A stretch of 64,000 bases of DNA from Dirofilaria immitis (Eukaryota; Nematoda; Chromadorea; Rhabditida; Onchocercidae): contig JAKNDB010000086.1 of NCBI GenBank assembly GCA_024305405.1, forward strand, positions 682,001-746,000, written 5' to 3'. How positions within the stretch are numbered: position 1 is the stretch's first letter; every line of letters begins with the position of its first letter. The translations under genes and the position numbers were made by a program. The notes under the pieces are model-generated. The model was not told the origin of the DNA. It worked only from the letters and a program-made list of their open reading frames with translations, and did no database searches. Below, piece after piece: positions 1 through 13,200 of this stretch.

Positions 1-3000
1 GCTATGAAAAATAATATGAAAAATATCCCCAAAATCAAGTATAATCTGCGATCACGTGCAGTTAATAGGAGCGCGATTACAGTTGATGCTTTGAAATTTA
101 AAAAACTAGTTTTCGATTTGCTTCTGCGATTAGTTAGTAGTTAATTGTGGATTGAGTCTGAGGGTAGAGAAACTTGTGGAATCAAAGAGATGATTGGAAA
201 TAGAGAAGCAAGGAAAAAGAATAATCCTTAATCTTTAAAATTTAAAGTGATCTTGATTGGAAGCAACTATTTATCTTTTATTTCTGTCTCCCTCATTCCA
301 CAAAATCACTTGTTGGAAATGTACATAAACAATAATTGGTTTGATGAATAGAAAAGAAATAGATGATCCGAGTTGGAAGGAACTGAATAAAACAGTACTA
401 TGTACCTCCTGCCGAGATTAAATTAATGTAATTATTAGCGAATCGAAACTAAAAATGCCGGCTGTGACGACAAATCTTTGGAATCTAACAAACATAGATG
501 ATCGACTCCGTTTTATTTCATTCCGAGCATCTCAGTCATAATTTATATCATCCAATTTACAAAATCCCAAAATTTAATTTGTTAGTAATCATGATAGTCA
601 TATCTGCTAAGGGGACAGTAAACTCTTGCTCCATCACAACTTTAATCTGTCAATGAAATTGCGTATAATAGTGAATTAGATAGAATTCATCGATAAAAAG
701 TAAACCATTTTCAATTAGTGACAAACTGATTTTTTATTTATTTTACATTTATTTTCATTGTTATTGATGGATTATCCGAAGCGCTAATAGTGTAGTTGTT
801 ATAAGCAGATGATCGTTGTCCTAAACGGCAGTTTTGGTATCATTAATACAAGATCAAGAAATCATGTTATCTCAGAAATACAGCAATTATAAAATGTCAT
901 CATCATATTACAGCTATTGTCGGCAATTTTCCATTTCGTAGAGAGACCATGAATCACAAATCGTTAAATTGATATTTGGCAAAAATTAACATTGCTTGTA
1001 TTTACATTTCATAAAGAAGTTTCTCTCTAAGATGAATCAAAATTTCACTCTCTTTTGCTTTGCAAATACTTCGACTTTTGTTTGCTAAACCGTTAATTTT
1101 AAGTTTCCGAGAAAACTGTATCAAAGTTGTGGCTGTAATTGCTGTGACTAGTAATTGTATAATTTGTAATATTTGCAAAACAACGCATATATAATGTTAG
1201 CATGCACATACATGCAGAAGGCAGCAAAACGATAAGCAATTTATGTAAATTTATATTACAAGATATCTTACACTTAATCTGCGAATTAGATAAATGAGAA
1301 CATAAATTCAATTTACATTTTTAATATGATTTAATATGATCAGTGGAAACCCAATGACAAATTATAGAATATCATAACATAAAATTGACATACAAATCTA
1401 GATTCATATCTTCAAGATTTTATTAGCAATTTTACATGAAAACGATTAAAATTTGTAAAAATTCTTTGAAAAGAATAATGTTGCCATAGATCTTCAAAAG
1501 TGTGAGAATAAATAAATAAATTTCTGGAAAAGTTTTTGCTATGAAAATATGAATATTGATGAATAACTTTGAATAGGATGTAATGGTGATGTAATGGTTA
1601 TAACGAATAATATTGTTCATTTTCGTGATTAGTTTTTTTTTTGAAAGCTTGGCTTATCTATTTTTAACCATCACAAGTTATTTGATGTTTTTAAATTAGA
1701 TTATTAATTGGTCTACTTATTTTCTTGATCCATTTTCCAAATTCTTTTCTAGACTGTTAAATTTCCCAAAATAAGGATTGTCCATGATTCCAAAATAATT
1801 ATGAATAATTATAAAGCAATTTTTAAATAGCAGAAATCGTTTTTAATAATTCTAAGTGAAAGTGGTGTGCTGTTGACTAGATATATAATATTTTATTTCC
1901 GGAATATTTTTCGCTTGTAGAATTTTTCATTTTGTGAATCACAAATAGTCAATGAACTATTACGCGCAGGTGACCCTTTACATTTTTTTTTTTTTGAAAA
2001 GCTTTTTCGTGTGCGAAGTATATTTGTCCAAAGGATATGGACAACTATTGCGGCCATTACTCAATAATGCTTTTTAACCTTCATTTTAAGTGAAAAATTC
2101 ATTTAACCATTGGATTGCTAGAACTATTCGATCTATTAATCTGTCTATCTCTGTAGCGTTGCAGCAGCTCATGCAGCAGCAGCTATAAATGAGGCATATC
2201 ATAATCATTTCTCAACTTTGCAAAAAGTTCTCTGATAGTTGATCCATCCGTTGAAAGGATCTGAATGATTTACTTTTTATCCTCTTTTCGTTGTATTTAA
2301 TTTCAATTTAAGCTTAATAAACTCCGAAGAAGTTTTTTATATTTTATTTGATTATTAAACACTGTTAATACTATAATTTCTTTGATTCAAGGTATGATGA
2401 AAGGTGTTAATATAGGTGGAGGAAAAGATGAAAAGTAATACTTCCTGTAACATTCACCAGACGATTAGAGCTCATTGCATTTACTATTTTTTTCGTTTGC
2501 GCTTCTCCTCAAATGCCACATTTCTTCTTATCATTTTCTTAGATTGCTTGATGTGTAATTAGAGGTTCAGTGAGGTATAAGGAAATAACTAAGGTAATGA
2601 ATAAGGACAAGAACCGAAATGATGGTTGTCGGCGAGATTAAGAAAGATCTATGAACTTTGCATAGAAGCAAAGAGTGAAAAGGAGGACAAGAAGTGGAAG
2701 AAAAGAAAAGGCTGAAATATAAAATAAATGAAGGGAAAAATGAGATGATTAGCGAAGGTCATATACAATTAATGCCACGCTATACTATGCTATATAATGG
2801 CAGTAGAATATCGAAACTGCAGTAGAATATGCATTGCTTGACTGAGAAAACGATGCTAAGGGGATAGTGAAAGTCGGAAAGCAAGAAATGCTAATGATAA
2901 TGTTGGACGACGTTGATGTTGTTGATTGCATCGGTAAAGTCATAATAGCAATTACAAATAAATAAGCGAATTTATATGGGCATTATTAAATCAGAAAAGA

Positions 3001-5544
3001 GGAAGCAATTCGTACAAATTTGCTGAAGCTAAAATAGATGGATTCATTTTGAAATTGTCTACTTTATGAAAACTATATTCCAAAGAAAATCCAAGTTTCG
3101 ACCTTTATAGTACTGTATTGGAATAAAGATTATAACAATTTCATATTGCTGTACAATTGAAATATACAGTTGTATTATAATAATATACTTAAGCACGGAG
3201 CCCGTCATTATGGAACTTGGAATGATAAAGAAGTCGAAATTTGCTTATAGTGGATTGTTTAAGTTTATTCTGTTGTATAAGCAGAATGATAGGTTTTTGT
3301 TACGGTAATAATGATAAATTTATGTATCATAGTTAACTAAAAATATCGAAGGCAGAGTAGGACAAATCGGTTAGTGAGCTTTTTTGATAAATGAAAAAGA
3401 TGATGCATTTAGTTCAATTGCTGGAAAACACTTGATCACTGTTAGTATTACTTTTTATGGTAATTTTTGACATATTTACCGATGAAAACTTATTTATTCG
3501 ATTTTAAGTCCTAATTCACAAAAATTTCTTGGTAATTGTAATTTTACTTGAAATCACCTCGATAAAATCAATTTGATTAGATTCGGCAAATAATAATTGC
3601 TTAAAATATGCGTAAATGGCTTATTTTTTTTTATTTTATGATTGTTTACATGATGTACAAATAATTTATCTTATTATTCTTACCTGTATCCAAAAAATAA
3701 GTGTTCATTTAATTGGTAACTGTCGAATGAAACATTTGTCTTATTATTTTGATGATAAATTAGTATTCAGATTACATTCATCGTTGTTCTCTTTTAACCG
3801 TAAGTCTTTTTATATAATGCTTTCATGCTGTTTAATTCACAGCCATAATAATCTTTTTAAATAATCTAAACAAAATGAAATTTTCTTATCTGGTCGCGAT
3901 AATTATGTCTACTTAATCCAATTTTTTTTTTTTGGAATATTTGTTTCAAAATTAATTTCTTCAACAAATCATTTGTTTTATTTGTTCTATTTTATGGTGT
4001 GAGTGCTAGATTCGTGGTGAAAAAAGAATTGTTTTTAAAGATATAATACCATAGTATATTTGGATTATCGTATGTTATGAAAAGGCATAAATGTACAAAC
4101 TGCAAAAGTCGGTAGTCTCTTCTCTTTCTGGACAGGTGAATGAATAAGTCTAATGTGAAACAATTAGATTGTTACTGTAGTCATTTCTTTCATTTGTAAG
4201 CAAATTTTTTAATGACAAAGGAATTGGACAATTTGGTAACATCTTTTCGACGAAGAGCCAGAGTTGTACTGTAAATCTATATGATATTGCTATTTTTGAA
4301 CCTAGCGAGTTCATAAAAATTATATACATTATTATCAAATTTCTGTTTAATTGAATAAGTTTATTTCTACTTGCTTCGTTTTCTCTTCCTGATATATCTA
4401 TCAACTGGTTATAATTAAATAAGTAATGTTTAATAGTTGCACTATATAATATATGCAACAAAGGATTTAATAACTGAGCAATAATAATAGTTTAACTATT
4501 TAAATTTTAGTGTGGTAGGAGACAAACCACACCTGGACCGCCGCTTATCTTGTGTACTGCTCATTTCACTTCCGCCTATTTCTTTCACCAAGCAATGATT
4601 TTAATAATTTGCTGTATACAGTGGTAAAGAATAGGGTAAAAGAGTAGAAAGGATTTAGATGGAAATAGAGTACCCTTTTCAATTATGCAATCATATTGAA
4701 TTCGATGAAATGAAATTGATGAAAATTATTTGTACACCACCAATCAAAAGCATTACTGTCGCAAAAGGATACTTTTATACTACAACTACAAAATTTGAAT
4801 TCTTCATTATTGATTACGATACTTCGATTATTTTGGCTGCCATCATTATTATCAATTCGTGGTTGTTACTTTCGCCATTTTGCTATCATTAGAAATAGTA
4901 CTAAATCAGCTTCATCCTCGAATAATTATTTCCTGTGTAGTATATCTAGTTTTGATCTTTGGACACATTTTTTTATATCACCTAGTTCCTGGATGGATCT
5001 TGAATTTTTATCTGGAGACTTTAAATAATTTCTCAAAAAAAATTTGATTGTTCTTTTAATAGATCGGCGGAAATTCAGCTAGAAACTCCTAATATTTACG
5101 CAATGATTTCAGGAAGTTCTCGTCACTACTAGTTATAATTTATTTGATTATTATTTGTAGTACCGTTTGCTTGTGTAGTCTTTATTAAATCACGTTGAAT
5201 TCAATGCACATCTTGTGATTTTATTAAATTATTTCTGATACTATAGCAGGAATCGAGACATCAATTTATGCTTATCAAGGAACTGATCATTGTTCATTAT
5301 AATTGCCTATTCATTAATGCCATTCTCATGAAATTTTGTTTTCTAGTTTTCATCCCATTGAATTTCATTTAACTATATGCGAAAAGTGCAGACAGTTTTC
5401 AAATTATTTCAACCCTAAAACAATTATAATTAGAAGAAATTTTTAAATGCATATGCAGCACATTACTGTCAGCATTATAACTGTAAAACTTTCAACCAAA
5501 ATTCTCTATCTTTGTGAAATTTCAGCCTGAATGAAACTTCTGGC

Positions 5545-5595
5545 TGATGCGTTCAATATTTGTACTTTATTCTATTGATGCGTTCAATATTTGTA
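5545..5595. repeat. short tandem duplication, 31-bp period
   Basis: The 20-mer TGATGCGTTCAATATTTGTA occurs at 5545-5564 and again at 5576-5595, separated by an AT-rich spacer. No gene is involved. Confidence 0.8.
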
Positions 5596-7663
5596 ATTTT
5601 ATTCGTAGTGTACATTTTCTTGTTCCTTTTCCTCTCTCTATTCGCTTCCTTTAATTGATGTATTAAAATGAGACAAGTAGGAGGGCATGAGTGTCGTTTG
5701 ACACTTCGTATCGAGATAAATATATTGTTCTATGCTGTTGATTTGCTTATTCTAATTTGATAGTATAAGATTCTTATCAAACTTTAAGTGATGCATTTGT
5801 TTTTTTTTTCCTTTTTTGCACCCTCATTTCTATATTTCAACTAGCTTGGCTCTTGATCTGGCAGTTATTGATATTGTTACTAGATCAGTAGCTGATTTTA
5901 TCGTTAACCAATTGAAAATCTCGGTAAAGATTCAAGTATGAATCACAAAACTTTCTAGGAGGTGAGAAAAGCTTTTCGTCGAATGATATTTTTAGTCGCA
6001 CGAATTTGAGTTTTGTGAAGTTTGGAAAGGAGAAATGTAATTGAGATTTCTATACTTTTCCATTTGTTAAATTGATGGAAGAGATGCTTGATTTGTTTGT
6101 TTAGTAACAATCCTAACTTCAAATAGACATAGACAGTTGGTTCTGCCAATTCAACACTCGTAAGGAGAATACTAATACCAATATTCGTCACACATTCTAA
6201 TAATGGATCCGCGCATGCGTCTATCGCCTATTTGCTAATTTGTTGTTATTCCGTTCATTTATTTTATTATGCTTGTTTAGATCAAAATATTATGGGATAG
6301 AATGAGACGAATGTGCAGTTATGTTTTAGTGGATGAAATTTTATAATGGAAGTTTCTGTGAAATCGATAAGTCGATATCATAAAAATCATTTTAAATAAT
6401 TTTTATTTGAAAAGAAAGAAAAGAAGAATAGGAAAATTTTAAATGATTATATTAATTAATTTCATCCAAATGAATGAATGTTAGTGTGATTTTCGCTCAC
6501 CGTAATAAATTTTTTTCCTTCTTCTTTTCCTCTTTACACTACCTTCATTTGAATCCATTGACATTAGTATAACCAAATCTTATCAAAGATTTGATTCTCC
6601 TGAAATGATTTAACGTTCACTATTTATCGACTAGAATATCTATGTCGATTGATAGTAATGATGTCATTAGGAATATATTGATCTGATGTCCGATCCAAAC
6701 TGTTACAAAAATTTGATAGGAAAAAATATCTCCTAGTTGATAGTAGGAATGCATTCAGTGAAGAAACGTTTTCTTTCTCTTCACTTCTAATATTCCAACT
6801 AGTAGCCTAGTAGCCTAAGCTTGTCAGTCATTTAGCGGTTTTTTAAATTTGGTTCTTCTAATTACTTGTATGATGAACAATAAATGCCTAAAGCTTGTAA
6901 GCTTAATGATAGCAATAGCAGTAACACTCATATGATAGCAGTAGTACCAAGGAATATCGATATGCTTGTTGTCTTTTTCTTTTTTTGTGTAAGTTATTTG
7001 ATCGTTTGGTGACGATGAAAAGTATGCCTCACGCACAAAAGTCACGCCAAAGTCATCAGTTTAACGAATCGATGACGTTGCATGCACAGCACGAAATTTT
7101 ATACATGAGACAAAATCTAGTTAGGTCTAATATTGGCAAATGAATTTACTTTTCATTTTGGGATAGTTTATTGGCCCCGTAAGCAGATATGGTTACTACT
7201 GATCGCCTGTTCAAAACTTTGAATTCTCTTTCGTGTTAGCTTGGCTTTATTCAGCTTAACTGTTAGAGCTCCCAATTTAAGGATCATTTCCGAAGTGCGA
7301 TTATTTGTGTCTATCCCAGCAGTCATTCTAAAGGATGTAACGCACCAATATAACTCTCTTCATTTAATTGAACTCATCAGTCTTCCTCTTTTTTAAAATT
7401 TTCTCAAGGACTTCTCTTTTTCCTTCTGCGTCATCGCTGTTCAATCATTTTCCTTCATTCCTTTTCCGTTCTTTCCACCTTCTGCTCTCTTCATCCGCTT
7501 CTTTTTTCGGCGTGATTGGGTAACGAATGTGCGCACAAAATTTACATTTTGTCAATTAGTTGAAAGACATGAAGCTGCCAGAAATCTTCCTTGACTTTTC
7601 CCAAATGACATGAAATGAAGCAGCGCCAGGAGTCTACTCTTGAAGGCAAAGCAATTGCTCATC

Positions 7664-7772
7664 CCATTCTATTCTATCCTACCCTATCCTATCCTATCCT
7701 ATCCTATCCTATCCTATCCTATTCTATTCTATTCTATCTTATCCTATTCTATTCCATTCCATTCCATTTCAT
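7664..7772. repeat. pentanucleotide microsatellite (TATCC/TATTC/CATTC)n
   Basis: About 20 copies of a 5-bp unit. The tract begins as a mix, becomes pure ATCCT repeats in the centre and drifts to ATTCT and ATTCC at the end. Open reading frames through it (Pro-Ile-Leu-Ser-Tyr-rich) are products of the repeat and not genes. Confidence 0.95.
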
Positions 7773-8133
7773 CTTTTGGCTCTTCCTGTGTTCATTCTAA
7801 CACTTCAATTGATGAGAACGACCCTCCATGCACCCATATTCATATACCCATCTATTCACATCCACACAATCATATAAACGTTTGAAAATTGTGATTTGCA
7901 GTGCTTTTTTCTCTTCATTTCGAAGAGCCAGTATTGGCCGGTCCTGTCAAATTCTCGAACATTGTCGTCCTCTTCTTATTTACCCAAAAAGTTGCTTAAA
8001 AGCAGCACAATATTTCACTAATCTTACTTTATTCCTGACTCAATCCATTCATCCATTCATCTATCCATCCAGCCACTCAATCCCTCTTTTCTTCTTTTCA
8101 TCCATTCATCTTATACCATATTTGACTTCTTTT

Positions 8134-8159
8134 TACTACCACTACTACTACTACTACTG

Positions 8160-8197
<38 letters not shown>

Positions 8198-8198
8198 G

Positions 8199-8282
<84 letters not shown>

Positions 8283-8288
8283 TTATTA
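8134..8288. repeat. trinucleotide microsatellite (TAC)n
   Basis: About 50 near-perfect TAC triplets with a few TGC, CAC and TAT interruptions. A more degenerate CCAT/TCAT-rich tract precedes it at about 8041-8110. Read on the + strand in one frame it encodes polytyrosine, which makes a spurious 150-codon open frame. Confidence 0.95.
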
Positions 8289-10201
8289 ACTTTGAAAGAT
8301 TTTATATGAAATGCTTACGAAACATCTGGCAGATATAATCATCTCGAAACATAGTGTGCATCAAAAATAATAGTGCCAAAGAAATTTTTCAAACAATCAT
8401 TACATTTCTTGTAAAATGCATCGAAAGAAAGATGAACATTTTTTGCATTCATCTTTTTTTCATCATGCTATATTAATCGTATACTTGCTTGATAAATCTA
8501 TCATTGCTAAATATTGTAGACGGCAAAAGAATACCGATAATTAACAAAAGATACTAGTAGCAGTTATACTTTTAATGCAGGTCATTATGACAATCGAAAT
8601 TGTCATCATGCATGATGCACTTGCAAGCTGTATGTTGCAGTGCATTGATCACTTGAAATTTTTGTTACCATTAGCTTAGAATTATTCATTCCTTTATAAT
8701 GCACCTGCTGTCGACATTACTTCATATGGAGCAAAATAACTACGCCCTTAAAAATAGGTATGTTGAGACAATAAATGAAACTGCAAGTAGTTAATTATTG
8801 CCTGAGAAGATGTTAGCTATAAAATATTTATTTTTCATGAAATGTTAAACCTGCCTCTCTCTTCCCTTCTTTAATATATGGGAATTAATACGTCATCATT
8901 TATCATCACGAAATGATGATAAATTGAGATGGGAAGGAAACAGTGGTGTCCAGTTATAAATGTTTGCACAGTTTATTGTATAGGAATGTTTTGTTTGTTA
9001 GTGATGAGGGCTAAATTCCGGAAGCGCAACAGCGACAGCTTCTCTGTGTTTCTCGTATTTAGTTTGGTATTGTGATGGAATATTATGAAACAGTTCCAAC
9101 TTATTAGCTTTTTTATTCAATTTTTGATTCCCTATAATGTACTATTTATTACCATGGAACTGGCAGAATCAATCCATCTTTTTTAATCAAACCGAATATT
9201 TGATCAAAAAAATTTTGGTATCACTTTTCCGGAAATTATTGAACTAGCAAGAAATAGGGTAAAAAATGGAGAAATGAGATGAGAAATATACAGAGAGAAA
9301 AAAAGAGAAGATCATCACTGTTCAAGAGACTTGTACCTTACTAGTTTTAGGTTGGTTTGTTTAGTTTTGCTTTAATGAATGATTGGCCTGATTGTTAAGA
9401 CTGTATGTTCGACTGTTTCTATTGGTAATACCTAACATGAAAACAAATGATTCTTATTTGCCTAGTCATTTTAATTGTCTTTATTTCAACTAACAATTAC
9501 AAGCTAGTGATTTATATTTTCTTGACTGTTGTCGATACTATTTTTACCATTATGACCATAATTATCAATATTATTATCATTATCCATTAGTATTATTAAT
9601 CATAAGCAGTTAATTATCAACTGTTATGATCCGTGCCACAATGATCCTGATCGATGCGTGAATTCTCTTTCCATTCCCATTATCATTCTGCAAAAACATT
9701 TCATCCATCATCGAGACATATCAGCATATTTTCATCATCTCTTGCTAGCTTTTCCCAGAACTGTTTATTTCATCGCATTTCGTTCCTCTTCACTAGTCCT
9801 GCTCTTTCACCTTTCTTTGTCAAAAAATAATGGAAAACTTTTCTTTTAACCTTTTTTAAGGAAAATTCTCTTCTTCTGAGTTCTCTTATACTCCTTCAAC
9901 AAACGTTTTTCCATAACTTACTTTATTAGTCAAAACATATTTTTTCATCTAATACTTCAGAAAAGGGAGCGTACTAAATCTATCAAAAAATATGGGCAGA
10001 AAGACATTCGAGAAATTAACTGAAGAAAAATGATAATAGTGAACATTGTTCTGACAGTCAAAACATAGAACTCGAAGCAAAAACACATAGTTGTAAGGTG
10101 ATATCGAATTTGGACAATATTTTTCTATGAAGATTCATTCATACGTTCTTGACAATTGAAATAACCAACGTTAGCAAAAATTTGGAGTACTTATTTTTTA
10201 G

Positions 10202-13200
10202 GAACGATTGACGAGGATGAAGCTAAGAATTACGCAGAAGAAAATTTTAACATGAATGAAGCCACATATTGCTGTCCGCATTGCAACTTCATTACCAGTA
10301 AGCTTTTTCCCATTTCAAGTGAAATTTTCCACACTTGGTTTGATTAGATGAATGTTTTTCGAAAAGACTAAGAAGCTGTTAATCCCTTAATTTTTTTTTC
10401 TTTAACTTCTTAGTTGTCTCATAAAATTTCGAAAGATCTCCGAAGGGATGATTTTGTATCACGGTAACAAATTATAAGTTTTGATTTCCGTACTAGTTAT
10501 TAAAATATATTATGAATTATGGCTATAATTTAGAAATATGAAGGAGATGTTATCCAGCTTTTTTTGTGCTTCATGTTTTTTAGAAAAATTTTCCCTTAGT
10601 CAACAGGAATACAAAATCTTGAATTCTATTGAATATAATGATTTACAGATTTGTTTCCTTTTGAGTAATTTTTCGCATATGTATTAAAATTTTCAAGTTT
10701 TTTTTTTTTTTTTTTTGAATTATAGAGAATATTAGAAGCACAAAAATCAAAAATTCAATAAATAATAGTTAAACTTTTCTTATCATAATGAGTTATCAAA
10801 GGCATGAAGTACAGCTGATAAGAACATGACTAATCACTCCAATTTGTATAGAAGTGTTGTTAGTTTCCTGTTTACTCATTTCCTCATTGACGAAATTTCA
10901 TATTCTAATCTTTTATTAGTATTTTTGTTTCCATTTCTGACTGTAATTATTATTTTTCTGATAGGCTTATTGAAGAGTATGCGAGTTCACTAAAATCAGT
11001 TCGTTCACTGTAATGCTTAACCATACAGTCATTCTTATACTTTGCTAACAACACTTCTGGTTTTCAAATTTACGAAAACGTTGAAGATTTTTCAGAATAA
11101 AGGATTGACAATATTCCAAATATGCTAAATTCTATAATTTAGCGTTAAGATTTATTGATAATATTCTAACAAAATTTGTAAATGTAAATGTAGATTTGAT
11201 TAGGCATGCATAATTTGACTAATTAAAATAATTTCTTAATACTGAATGAATATTTTAAATTACGCAAAAGTTAAATTGATTGATGGAATATGATATTTTA
11301 TACAGTCAGAATCGTTTAAATATATCATATTGCCGCATTGTACTGAATGGGGTTGAAGAAATTCTTCCTGTTCTTAAACAGTATCTTCTCTTCCATTCTC
11401 GTCTCCAATACTGTTTTCTTGAGCTTTTGAAAATCTATGTTAGATCTCTCAAAATTTTAGATAAGCAAAATCAATTATTTTTGTCTGATGGAAATTGAAT
11501 ATAATTATGCATAACTTCACAGAACCAAAAGAAATTCCTCGATTTTTTCATGTTTTTGTTTCGGGCAAAAGAGTTCTAATATTATCTTTTGTACTTCTTA
11601 GATATATTCTAAATGTAAATATGCTTGCAGTATACGGATTTATGCTTTATAGTAACTTGACTTATTTAAAATTTTGGAAGACGTTCAAATTTAAACCAAA
11701 TTTACTTCAAAAATTGAGAAAAGGATTCCTTCCAGCTTTTTGATCATTTCTATTGCTCTCCAAAAATAAAGAATAAAATAGTGGCATCTCTTCCGAGATT
11801 ATGCTCAGTAGATATTGGTTATAACATGTACCAACAAATCTTTCTTCTGTAATGTTGTCTTTTACCTATAAAAAATCAAATATTGATTTACCTCTGAATG
11901 TTGATATCAATTCATCGAACGTACTGGCAAAATAAAGGTAATGATGATTCTTTTGAATATTGGGTTAAAAATTAGAATTATTCTTTTCTCTATTATTGGC
12001 ACCATAATCATAATTACGATTCTCTGTGTGCTGGAGTTACTGTAGATTACTAGTATGCTTCACTGCTGCTTATGCTTCACCATTAATGTAACAAAATTTT
12101 GTCATTTTATGTATTTCATATATAAACTATCTATAAGTAGCATTGCCTCATCTCTCTCTGATCTTAATTATCTTGCTTTTGCTGAATGCTTTGTAATGTG
12201 TTCGAAGTCATTTTGCAATAAGGTGCATTTAATCACATAATAAATTATGATAGATATATGTATATTCTATGCATTCACCTTCTTTCAATTCAACTTCTGC
12301 TTAAGCTATAGCTGTGATAATACTACAGATGGAGGTGCAAGATAAATTCAGTTAGATGAAAAATTCAATTCTTGTAAAAGTTTTTCAATTTTATTGAAGA
12401 ATAAATGTGATTTTATTACTTGTTCTCTTACTTAATTAAATTTTTATTAACACTCATCATCTAGTTCTTTTTTTTTTTTTTTTAAGAAACATTCTCGCAA
12501 TAAGCTTGTTTGTTTTCACATTTTAATAGCATAATAGAGAAGCATTATCGAACAATTATTGGTTTCAGACTAAAATAAGAATACGGTAGCATCATAAATT
12601 TAGATAAGATTCAGTTAATCAGTATTTACTATTCCAGAAAATTGTCTGCCTTGAGTATCGTTCTCTTTGTAATTCTTCCAAGTGAATGATGATGGAACGA
12701 TGTTGGGAAGGGAATAGTGTTGAATTATTTTGTCTAACACAAGTCTGATTTCATATCTTTTTTTTCATTTGGTTACAAAACGAATCCTTGCCCTTCATCA
12801 CCATTTAATGCAGTATAATGTGAGAAAAGAACGTCTTCCATCCAGGCTTCATCATTTTTCCTTCACAGAATGTCAATGAGAAAAGCATCTTTCCCCTTTT
12901 AAAAAAAGCTTGAGAACTGTGACTTTGTTGCTTCTATGCATGCTATTGTACCACAATTATCCCTTCCCGACTCCTTGCTATTCATTCTCGCCGTATTATG
13001 TTAATAGTTGAAAATAATAGATTACATACGGCGATTAAGTGCTTGACTTGAAATAGCATCCTACATGCTAATATCTTTTGTTTTGGCTCAAATGTGAAAC
13101 TTAACAAGAAATAACATTACTTTGGGCATTTGGAAGGAAGAGCTTTCGTTGTCATGAGTAAAACTGTTTTGATTGTGCAAGAGAGAAGCAAGATGATATA

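Larger units (their letters stand above)
1..10201. other. long non-coding stretch (5' flank or first intron of zfh-2)
   Basis: I see no conserved coding exon on either strand over this 10.2 kb. Open frames are short, AT-rich and resemble no family I know. The first recognisable downstream exon (10202) begins with two bases that complete a codon, so at least one upstream coding exon of the zinc-finger homeobox gene must exist, either hidden here or before the window. The stretch therefore probably holds promoter or first-intron DNA. It carries simple repeats at about 7664-7772 and 8134-8288, and a 31-bp tandem duplication at 5545-5595. Confidence 0.6.

Noticed and set aside
7828..8289. 153-codon open frame ending in polytyrosine
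   Set aside because: It is a translation of the (TAC)n microsatellite and flanking CCAT-rich DNA, with no domain or splice context.
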